Below, piece by piece: positions 41,157-47,902 of a stretch of 64,000 bases of DNA. This DNA comes from Komagataeibacter oboediens (GTDB lineage Bacteria > Pseudomonadota > Alphaproteobacteria > Acetobacterales > Acetobacteraceae): the NCBI RefSeq assembly GCF_003207815.1, contig NZ_NKTX01000002.1, positions 151,614 through 215,613 on the forward strand. The letters run 5' to 3'. Numbering within the stretch: the first letter of the stretch is position 1; every line of letters begins with the position of its first letter. The notes under the pieces are model-generated. The model was not told the DNA's origin, made no database searches, and was given only the letters and a program-made list of their open reading frames with translations. The translations under genes were made by a program, and so were the position numbers.

Positions 41157-41576
41157 ATGAAAATAAAAGAATTGCTGATGGCAGGATTTGTGGCAGTTAC
41201 GCTGCCGGTCGTTGCCCATGCTGAAGATATTTCCTGGGTTAACAAGACGTATACGCCAGATGTCCTGAAGGATTCCCGTGCAGGTGACATCAATGCTGAT
41301 ATCAAGAAACTGACGGGAAGCGATTACAAGGTTATCAACGAGTTCCTGCACGGGGTCGTGGGGCCTGCAAGCGTTGTCAATAACATCGCCTATATTTCCG
41401 GTTGCCAGCCGCATATGTGCATGAATTTCACGACGATCGCATTTGATGGCAATGGTCATTACTGGGGTTATCTGGAAAACATGGATGCACATTATACGCA
41501 TACATATAACAAGATATATGGTCACCCTTCACCGGAAATTCTGGCCATGCTGAAGAACCGGGGTGTCGTGAAATAA
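41157..41576 (+). CDS. Ivy-like periplasmic lysozyme inhibitor
   Basis: Ivy proteins sit in the periplasm and block lysozymes, protecting peptidoglycan from host, phage or rival enzymes. The 139 aa begin with a signal peptide (KELLMAGFVAVTLPVVAHA, cut likely near residue 22). The loop SGCQPHMC matches the inhibitory CKPHDC-type motif, with both cysteines kept. The rest (MNFTTIAFDGNGHYWGYLE) also fits the fold. ATG 41157 has GAAAGGCAGAAG in front. It stands alone between bcsAB and a good terminator, with lower GC than its neighbours, which suggests transfer. The lysine of the motif is replaced by glutamine, so activity is not certain. Confidence 0.65.
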   Translation: MKIKELLMAGFVAVTLPVVAHAEDISWVNKTYTPDVLKDSRAGDINADIKKLTGSDYKVINEFLHGVVGPASVVNNIAYISGCQPHMCMNFTTIAFDGNGHYWGYLENMDAHYTHTYNKIYGHPSPEILAMLKNRGVVK

Positions 41577-41592
41577 CGTCGCCTTGTAAATG

Positions 41593-41627
41593 AAAAAGGA
41601 TCATCTGTCTGGATGATCCTTTTTTTC
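41593..41627 (+). terminator. Rho-independent terminator of the Ivy-like gene
   Basis: AAAAAGGATCATC pairs with GATGATCCTTTTT around a six-base loop, followed by more T. It starts 16 bases after the stop codon. Confidence 0.9.
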
Positions 41628-41639
41628 TGATGCGTTATT

Positions 41640-42062
41640 TTGGATCCGGCATATATATTGTGGATTTACTGACATTTGGTGATGAATGGTGTCTGGTCGG
41701 GGCTGCGTTTGAATACCGGTCGTGTTGATACCCTGCCCAGACCTGTTTCATCATGGTGGCAGGGGCTGTTTTTCCGGTTGGAACTGAAAATGGGACCGGA
41801 TCACACCCTTCACGTAGGAAATGCTTGGCCATTTCCTGTTCCCGTCGCGCATCCGGCAGGGTGACGGATGGATAATTGTCCAGTGTCAGCGTTTTGCCTG
41901 TTTCTGGAATTTATAGCGAAGCCGCCGGATTTTCCTGCCACTTGGCATGACATACACAAATAATCCGTCAGTATCTGTACGCCGATATGCTTTGGCTTTC
42001 AGTTTGGCGGAACGGATTTGTCCGTATGTGGATTTTCCCTTTTCCGCTTCCTGCTTTTTCAT
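41640..42062 (-). pseudogene. Frameshifted N-terminal remnant of a P4-type integrase
   Basis: On the minus strand the frame from 42062 reads YGQIRSAKLKAKAYRRTDTD and GLFVYVMPSGRKIRRLRYKF, the Arm DNA-binding (DUF4102) domain of tRNA-targeting tyrosine recombinases. The frame stops at 41886. Shifted by two bases, the expected next part continues: KTLTLDNYPSVTLPDARREQ then EMAKHFLREGCDPV. After that the similarity ends and the frame stops at 41640. The catalytic domain is absent. It lies just beyond the 3' end of tRNA-Ser, the normal place for such an integrase, so an old genomic island has decayed here. Confidence 0.75.
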
Positions 42063-42177
42063 GCCCGCAATGGGCTGGAACAGCGTGAAACAAAATAGGA
42101 ACGATAGGTTCAGAGAATGCCGACAGAAGGGGAGAAAACCAAGCCTTCTGAAACGGATTGGTGACGAGTGGGATGCT

Positions 42178-42271
<94 letters not shown>

Positions 42272-42409
42272 ATATCGTCTGTTTAGCTAGGTATTCCGCC
42301 GCCGTCTAGATGGTGGTACGCACAAAAACCGCTGCATTCATGTGCTTGCCATATCCCGGTATGTGCCATTAGGCGGCAGTCGGTCTGGTATCGTCCGGCA
42401 TAAGCCATT

Positions 42410-42592
42410 TCATGGCAAAGGCGGCCGGACGTCATGGATATTGCGGCGGGGAGGGGAACGGACCGGTGTATCCTGATGCTGGTCGAACAGGGAAATCGGG
42501 CCGATAATCCGATGGGCACTGGTGATGGTTGGATAACTGAGCAGTCCCGCCGTCAGCATGGCCAGCGCCAGAAAGACGATTTTCTTGATCAT
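42410..42592 (-). CDS. Small secreted protein, function unknown
   Basis: The 60-aa product begins MIKKIVFLALAMLTAG, a clear signal peptide ending near the SAH of ITSAH (about residue 27). The remaining about 33 residues are short, polar and proline-rich, with no cysteine. GGAGGG seven bases before ATG 42592 supports real translation. I do not recognise a family. It lies between tRNA-Ser and another small secreted protein on the same strand. Confidence 0.55.
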   Translation of the reverse strand: MIKKIVFLALAMLTAGLLSYPTITSAHRIIGPISLFDQHQDTPVRSPPRRNIHDVRPPLP

Positions 42593-42778
42593 GACGCCCT
42601 CCATTCAGGTAAGAAAAGCGTCCTAACCGGTATGTGTATCCGGGACATCTCGGGATAATGTCATTTTGTATCGGTGGGATAAGGAAATTTTTAAGGTAAG
42701 GACACGCCCCGTGTGCGAAGCGGCCCTTACCGGACCCGGGCAGGTTTGCCGGGTCGCCTGACAGGGACAGAATCCCTG

Positions 42779-43033
42779 TTACTTCTTGCAGTTCTTGTCG
42801 AATTCGTTGTGGAGGTCTTCTTCATTGATCTTGATTTCGCCGCGATAGACCGATTGTGGCTTCAGATCGACCCGCGCGCCCCCGATCATGACAGTGGTGT
42901 CCGAGTTGATTTTCCATTCTCCGCTGGGCTGTTTGGTGACCGCTTTGCAGAAATCATTCGTGCCCTGCGCCATGGCGGGCGTGGCAACGGCAATTGCAGC
43001 CAGGGCTGCGAGAAGTGAGGCGGATTTGCGCAT
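42779..43033 (-). CDS. Small periplasmic protein, function unknown
   Basis: The 84-aa product has a signal peptide (RKSASLLAALAAIAVATPAMA, cut near residue 22). The mature part is about 62 residues, with two cysteines (in DFCKAV and the terminal NCKK) that could form a disulfide. AAAAGGAA stands before ATG 43033. No family is recognised. A short hairpin, ACAGGGA/TCCCTGT (42761-42779), overlaps its stop codon. It is divergent from the cytochrome gene at 43316. Confidence 0.7.
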   Translation of the reverse strand: MRKSASLLAALAAIAVATPAMAQGTNDFCKAVTKQPSGEWKINSDTTVMIGGARVDLKPQSVYRGEIKINEEDLHNEFDKNCKK

Positions 43034-43315
43034 TGTGGCGTTCCTTTTCCTGTTTCCGGCGGTGCACGCCGGCGGAAAAGTATGGCTCCCCGAATATGGC
43101 GACCGTTTGGCAACATAAAGTTACAATTCAAGCGCGCCCTATCATGCCCGGCTTCCGGTTTCTGACCTGTAGTCAGCAGCCGGGCTGTCCCGTCTTGGCG
43201 TGACCCGACACATTCCGCTCGGATCAGGGAAGGCAGGTTGCAGTGGTTCGGTCTTGACGTGATCGGGCTGGCACGATCTCAATACAGTCTGTTTCAGTAT
43301 CGCAAGGACTTACGA

Positions 43316-44296
43316 ATGCCAGACTGTCCTACCCCCGACATGATACGCCCCGGTTTGGTGCACCATGTCCGGGAGAATACCGCGCAGGCCAGGATGGGTC
43401 GCGCTACCTGCCAGTCCCCTACGGGCCGAAAGGCGCGGGGCAGGCGCGGACGGGCAGGTATGGTGGCAGCCCTTGCCTGCATGGCAGTCGTTATGATGGC
43501 CGGGGCATATGGCGCGCCTGCCACTGCCGCTACGCAGGCGGGCACGCTGGCCGTTACGGCGGCGGGACAGGCAAAGGGGCAGGCCTATACCCGCGCGGCC
43601 CTACTGGCCCTGCCGCAGCGGCGCACGGTTACGTTGGCAGTCGATCCCGAACATATCGGCCCGCAGGTCGAAGCCGTGCCGCTTGCCGCCGTGACGGGTT
43701 CCGGCACGACGCCAGATGTCCTGCGTCTGGAGGCGGTGGATGGCTTCGTGGCGGAACTGCCCATGGATACGGTCACTACGGCTGCCGGATATGGCGTGCA
43801 GCCGTGGATCGCCATTGAAGACCCCGTCCGGCCCTGGCATTCGGCGCAGGGGGAAGATCTTGGGCCGTTCGTGCTGGTATGGGTTGGCGGGAATGCAGGC
43901 CGGATCGGGCAGGAACAGTGGGTTGACCGACTGGTATCGATACAGGGGGAAACGTCGGCCATTGCCCGGTGGCCGGGGCTTGGGCTGCCTGCCACGTTAC
44001 CGCGGAGCGATCCCGCATGGCAGGGGCAGACCCTGTTCCTCAGCGACTGCATGCCCTGTCACAGGCTCAACGACAACGGAACGGCTGACAAGGGGCCGGA
44101 CCTGGGGCTGCCGGTCAATGCCGTGCGCTACCTGACCCCGGCGGGCTTTCATGCGCTGGTGCGCAACCCGCGCGCGCTCCGGCACTGGCCCGCCGCACGC
44201 ATGGAAGGCTTTCCCCCCGCCGCGCTGAGTGATGCGGATATCGACGCCATTCACGCCTATCTGGCCCGTCTGGATAAGGGGACGCCCCTGCAATAG
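43316..44296 (+). CDS. Exported SUOX-like domain fused to a monohaem cytochrome c
   Basis: The 326-aa protein has a long basic N-region (RKARGRRGRAG) and a hydrophobic core (MVAALACMAVVMMAGAYGA, about 49-67), so it is exported. Residues about 75-212 resemble the sulfite-oxidase-type pterin-binding fold (LEAVDGFVAELPMD, PWIAIEDP, GPFVLVWVGG), but no cofactor cysteine is present there. A cytochrome c domain follows with CMPCH at 245-249 and a possible axial Met296. ATG 43316 has AAGGA seven bases before it; later ATGs (43394, 43460) would give shorter signal peptides and cannot be excluded. The redox partner is unknown. Confidence 0.6.
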   Translation: MPDCPTPDMIRPGLVHHVRENTAQARMGRATCQSPTGRKARGRRGRAGMVAALACMAVVMMAGAYGAPATAATQAGTLAVTAAGQAKGQAYTRAALLALPQRRTVTLAVDPEHIGPQVEAVPLAAVTGSGTTPDVLRLEAVDGFVAELPMDTVTTAAGYGVQPWIAIEDPVRPWHSAQGEDLGPFVLVWVGGNAGRIGQEQWVDRLVSIQGETSAIARWPGLGLPATLPRSDPAWQGQTLFLSDCMPCHRLNDNGTADKGPDLGLPVNAVRYLTPAGFHALVRNPRALRHWPAARMEGFPPAALSDADIDAIHAYLARLDKGTPLQ

Positions 44297-44327
44297 GGCC
44301 GGGCGTCGAAATTTTTGAAAAAGCGTT

Positions 44328-44365
44328 ACCCGAAACGTTATCGAACGCCGTGGGGCGTTTCGGGT
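44328..44365 (+). terminator. Hairpin after the cytochrome c gene
   Basis: ACCCGAAACG (44328-44337) and CGTTTCGGGT (44356-44365) form a perfect ten-base stem with an 18-base loop, followed by ATTTAAAA. It lies 31 bases after the stop and is the likely terminator, first of three strong structures in this gap. Confidence 0.6.
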
Positions 44366-44427
44366 ATTTAAAACCAACCTATTGACACAAAACACAAAAA
44401 TTTCCGAGTGTCGGCTTTTTTCAAAAA

Positions 44428-44466
44428 GGTGACGTTTCGGAATGCGTTTTGGGAAAACGCGTCACC
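44428..44466. repeat. Hairpin with a ten-base asymmetric bulge
   Basis: GGTGAC (44428-44433) pairs with GTCACC (44461-44466), and GCGTTTT (44444-44450) with AAAACGC (44454-44460). The two stems stack on one side, while the other side has a ten-base bulge (44434-44443). The loop is GGG. Function is unknown. Confidence 0.55.
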
Positions 44467-44472
44467 ATAAAC

Positions 44473-44532
44473 GCCCTGATGTCAGTCGTGGCGGAACAGG
44501 CGCAGGCTGGCGCCTGTTCCGCCCATCAGGGC
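44473..44532. repeat. 23-bp hairpin with an eight-base asymmetric bulge
   Basis: The inner stem has 14 perfect pairs (44490-44503 with 44510-44523). The outer stem has nine (44473-44481 with 44524-44532). They are continuous on the right strand and separated by eight bases (44482-44489) on the left. It stands 30 bases beyond the stop of the minus-strand gene at 44563 and could terminate or protect its RNA, but no T-run is present. Confidence 0.6.
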
Positions 44533-44562
44533 CCGCCGGCCTGCTGCCATGCAGGGCAGGGA

Positions 44563-44739
44563 TCAGCGCATCAGGTCGGACAGTGCATCCAGCTTGTCGC
44601 CCAGCATCGCGATGGTGGAACGAATCTCGTCCGTGATGGTTTGCGTGTCATCCATCGTGTTGGACAGGCGTTCGAGGTCGGTGCGTATTTCGCCAAGCAG
44701 AACATTGCGTTCGGTTACGATACCGTCTTCGTCTTTCAT
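44563..44739 (-). CDS. Small coiled-coil protein, function unknown
   Basis: The 58-aa product (MKDEDGIVTERNVLLGEIRT and onward to DKLDALSDLMR) is charged, without signal peptide or cysteines, and shows heptad spacing of Leu, Ile and Met across most of its length, so a dimeric or trimeric coiled coil is likely. GGGAGA eight bases before ATG 44739 supports this start over one seven codons upstream. I do not recognise a family. Confidence 0.6.
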   Translation of the reverse strand: MKDEDGIVTERNVLLGEIRTDLERLSNTMDDTQTITDEIRSTIAMLGDKLDALSDLMR

Positions 44740-44930
44740 ATGGCGTCTCCCGGGTTTCATGCGTCAACATGCACAATGCGGGTCTTCGGCTGGTTTGACA
44801 AATGCGTGGGGGCAACTGTGCTATGACAGCAGCCGGAACGTCACCATGTGCGGGCGGTTCCGGTTTTGCGGCTGGGCTGTCTTGCGATACATCCCCCCTG
44901 AACTGGCGCGGGCGGGGAGAACGCAGGACG

Positions 44931-46199
44931 ATGCAGCAGGTTGAACACTGGATGTGGCGGATTGCCGCCGGCCTTGTCATCCCCATGCCGGTGCTGCTGC
45001 TGTATGCGCTGGCCCCGGCGGAAATCGTCCTGACGGTGGTGGCCGTGCTGTTTGTTATCCATGCCGTGCTGACCCGGCACTGGACATGGCTTCGCCAGCC
45101 ATGGGTCGTGGTGGCGGTCCTGCTGTGGGGGCAGATCATCGTGTCTTCTGTCGTGGCGCAGGAGGTGCATGGGGTCATGCAGTCGCTGTGCTTCGGGCGG
45201 TATTTCCTGTTTGTCGCCGCCCTGCAGACATGGGTCCTGCCCGATATCCGCATACGCGCTGTTCTGGCGCGGGTTTATGGGGGTGTCGCCATATGGCTGG
45301 TGGCGGGGTGCTGGCAGCAATATATCTGCGGGCGCAACATATGGGGATATGGCCGGTGGGCGGATGGCGCCCTGCTGGGCCCGTTATGGGCGCCGCGCGT
45401 GGGGTCCGGGCTGTTCATGACGGCGCTGCCGGGACTGTTTCCCGTCGCCATCCGCCTGTCGCAACGTGATGGTGTGCGCGGGCGTATCATGGCGGCCGCC
45501 ATGCTGCTGGGACTGATCCTGACCATGGTGCTGGTGGCGCAGCGCATGCCGCTGTTCTTCATGCTGGGGGGGATGGGTCTTGCCGGGCTGCTTGTGCCGC
45601 GCCTGCGGGGCGGGCTGCTGGCCGTGGGGGTGCTGGGCGCGTGCGGTGTCGCACTGTCGCCCGTGCTGGCGCCGCAGGCGTATAACAAGCTGGTCGTGAA
45701 CTTCATCGCGCACATGCATGCCTTTGCCGACAGCCCGTATGGCATGCTGTTCATCCGCGCGGGGGTGATGATCAGGCAGCACCCATGGTTCGGGCTGGGG
45801 TTTGACGGGTTTCGCCATGCCTGCCCTGATCCGACCTATTTCCATGGCCTGCCCTGGCTGGGCATAGCCGAGGGACCGCACGGGGGGGCTACGGGCTGCA
45901 ACCTGCATCCCCATAACTATTACCTGCTGATGGGCACGATGGGGGGTATGCCGGCAATGGGACTGTTCATTGCGCTGGTTGCCTGCCTGCTGGTGCAGAT
46001 ATGGCGGGGATTGACCCCGGCACGTGACCCGCAGCGGCTGATGCTGGCGGTGGTTGCCACGCTGGTTTTCTGGCCGGTGGCGTCCACCAGTTCGTTTCTG
46101 ACGCAGCCCTCGGGCGGGTGGCTGTTCATGGTTACGGGGTGGGCGCTGGCGGTCTCGCCAGTTGCATCCCGGTTGCAATACGTGCATGGCAGGGACTAG
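44931..46199 (+). CDS. O-antigen ligase/polymerase-like membrane protein
   Basis: A polytopic inner-membrane protein (422 aa, about 11 helices) of the Wzy/WaaL type, which join sugar polymers or link them to lipid carriers. Features are a large periplasmic loop late in the chain with HPWFGLGFDGFRHACPDP and NLHPHNYYLLMGTMGGMP; the HPHN motif in the second is typical for the O-antigen ligase superfamily. GGGGAGA precedes ATG 44931. A flippase follows about 190 bases later on the same strand, so both probably serve one surface polysaccharide. Ligase versus polymerase cannot be separated by sequence alone. Confidence 0.75.
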   Translation: MQQVEHWMWRIAAGLVIPMPVLLLYALAPAEIVLTVVAVLFVIHAVLTRHWTWLRQPWVVVAVLLWGQIIVSSVVAQEVHGVMQSLCFGRYFLFVAALQTWVLPDIRIRAVLARVYGGVAIWLVAGCWQQYICGRNIWGYGRWADGALLGPLWAPRVGSGLFMTALPGLFPVAIRLSQRDGVRGRIMAAAMLLGLILTMVLVAQRMPLFFMLGGMGLAGLLVPRLRGGLLAVGVLGACGVALSPVLAPQAYNKLVVNFIAHMHAFADSPYGMLFIRAGVMIRQHPWFGLGFDGFRHACPDPTYFHGLPWLGIAEGPHGGATGCNLHPHNYYLLMGTMGGMPAMGLFIALVACLLVQIWRGLTPARDPQRLMLAVVATLVFWPVASTSSFLTQPSGGWLFMVTGWALAVSPVASRLQYVHGRD

Positions 46200-46390
46200 C
46201 CCCGGCTGCCACGGCGCACTACAGTGCCCCGGGTGGACGGCGCCGAATGACAGACGGCAGATGCAGCCTGTTTGCCCTGACCCACGCCCGTATCCAGCAA
46301 GGGGAGCCTGCGCTATCGTTTTCGCCTGTTGTTCTGAGGGAACGTGTCCGGAATCATTCCAGGCGCGGGTTTTTGTACGTGTGATCGCCC

Positions 46391-47779
46391 ATGTCCACTT
46401 CTGAACGGGATGCGCTCAAGCGCATTTTCGGCAATACCGGTTTCCTGATCGCCGGGCGGGCGACGAACGCGATCTGCAGTTTCGTCTATATCGCATGGGC
46501 GGTGCGCGCCCTGGGGCTGTCGCAGTTCGGCGTGCTGATGCTGGTTACGACGTTCGGGGCTGCCGTATCGCAGGCCACGCACCTGCTGTCGTGGCAGCCT
46601 CTGCTGCATTACGGTACGGATCCGTTCACCAATGGCCGCAAGGCGCAGTTTTCACGCGTGCTGGCGTTCTGCATCCGTGCCGATTACATCAGCGGTGGCC
46701 TCGGGTGGCTGGTGGGTACGCTGGGGGTTGCGCTGTTCGGTACCTATATGGGGTGGCCGGCGGCGGATCAGGGGGCGGCCTGTGCCTATATGCTGACCAT
46801 CGCGTTCATGAACACAAGCTGGTCGGCCGGGGTGTTCCGGCTGTGCAATTCCTTCTGGCTGACCATGCTGACCGACCTGTCCGGCGCGCTGGTGCGCACC
46901 GTGGGGTCGGGCATCGGCTTCATGTACCATATGGGGCTGGATTATTACCTTCTGGTCTGGAGCATGACGCAGCTGATCATGTTCCTGAGCAGTACCTGGC
47001 TGGGGTGGATGCAGCTGCGCCATACCGGCGGGACGCTGCGCTTCAGCCTGTTTACACCGCTTAAGGCCGGCGATGCGCCGGGCATCTGGCGCTTTACCCT
47101 GTCCACCAGCTGCAACCACCTGCTGGGGTCGGTATTCAACCAGTTCGGCACGCTGCTGGTGGGGGGAATCCTTGGTCCGGCAGATGCGGCGGTCTATCGC
47201 GTGTCCCGCCAGATTGGCGAGGGGATCGCCAAGCCTGCACAGCTCATGATGCCCGCGCTGTACCCCGAATTCATCCGCCTGCGAGAAGAGCAGGACTGGT
47301 ATGGCATCAAGCGCGTGACGATCAAGCTATTCCTGATGATCGGCGGTTTTTCCGTCCTGCTGATGGGTGTGGCGATGGCGGTGGGCAATATCCTGCTGAC
47401 ATGGATGCTGCATGTGCACTGGCATGGGGGGCGATCCCTGATCATGCTGATGCTGGGCAGCGCGATACTCGGCCTTGGGGTCGTGCCACTGGAACCGCTG
47501 CTGACCGTGATCGGGCAGGTGTCGCAGGTGCTCAAGGGACGGATCATCGTTACCCTGACCTATCTGCCGCTGGTGTACGGCATGACCATGGCGTGGCATC
47601 TGGAAGGGGCGGCGGCGGCGGCCGACGTGGCCGGGCTGATCATGCTGGCTGTCTGCCTGCGGCCGGTCGTGGCGTGGTTCCGCCGTATGGCGCCGGGGCG
47701 CAGGCCGGCAGGCACGGCGACCGGGGATGTCCCGCCTGCTACCGTGCCGTCCGTGCCTGAAAAGAGCACGGGAATGTAA
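46391..47779 (+). CDS. Polysaccharide flippase-like membrane protein (Wzx/MATE superfamily)
   Basis: The 462 aa hold about 12-14 hydrophobic helices in the lipopolysaccharide-flippase pattern, with an N-terminal segment NTGFLIAGRATNAICSFVYI and a central VFNQFGTLLVGGILGPADAA typical of oligosaccharide exporters. It likely moves lipid-linked sugar units across the inner membrane. It follows the ligase-like gene. No glycosyltransferases stand beside it; the closest is at 51.6-52.7 kb. No strong ribosome site is visible before ATG 46391. A dispersed repeat copy follows. Confidence 0.75.
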   Translation: MSTSERDALKRIFGNTGFLIAGRATNAICSFVYIAWAVRALGLSQFGVLMLVTTFGAAVSQATHLLSWQPLLHYGTDPFTNGRKAQFSRVLAFCIRADYISGGLGWLVGTLGVALFGTYMGWPAADQGAACAYMLTIAFMNTSWSAGVFRLCNSFWLTMLTDLSGALVRTVGSGIGFMYHMGLDYYLLVWSMTQLIMFLSSTWLGWMQLRHTGGTLRFSLFTPLKAGDAPGIWRFTLSTSCNHLLGSVFNQFGTLLVGGILGPADAAVYRVSRQIGEGIAKPAQLMMPALYPEFIRLREEQDWYGIKRVTIKLFLMIGGFSVLLMGVAMAVGNILLTWMLHVHWHGGRSLIMLMLGSAILGLGVVPLEPLLTVIGQVSQVLKGRIIVTLTYLPLVYGMTMAWHLEGAAAAADVAGLIMLAVCLRPVVAWFRRMAPGRRPAGTATGDVPPATVPSVPEKSTGM

Positions 47780-47824
47780 TCCCGTAGCGGCGGTTGAAAA
47801 CGCCCTGTAAATTCCAGGGACGAC

Positions 47825-47890
47825 TTTGGTGAAGTTTTTTCAGATGGCACCGGCGAACGCCGCCCCTGCGTAAAAAGGCGGCGCCCGGAA
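47825..47890 (+). repeat. Dispersed intergenic repeat, copy 2
   Basis: It shares TTTGGTGAAG, a TTTTTTCA segment and the end AAAAAGGCGGCGCCCGGAA with copy 1 at 27996-28078; the middle part differs (GGCGAACGCCGCCCC). It fills the gap between the flippase gene and the convergent TonB-dependent receptor gene. Confidence 0.6.
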
Positions 47891-47902
47891 CATCGTGGCC
47901 GT

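Noticed and set aside
44428..44532. Integron attC sites
   Set aside because: The bulged hairpins lack the GTTRRRY core sites, and no integron integrase or cassette array is nearby.
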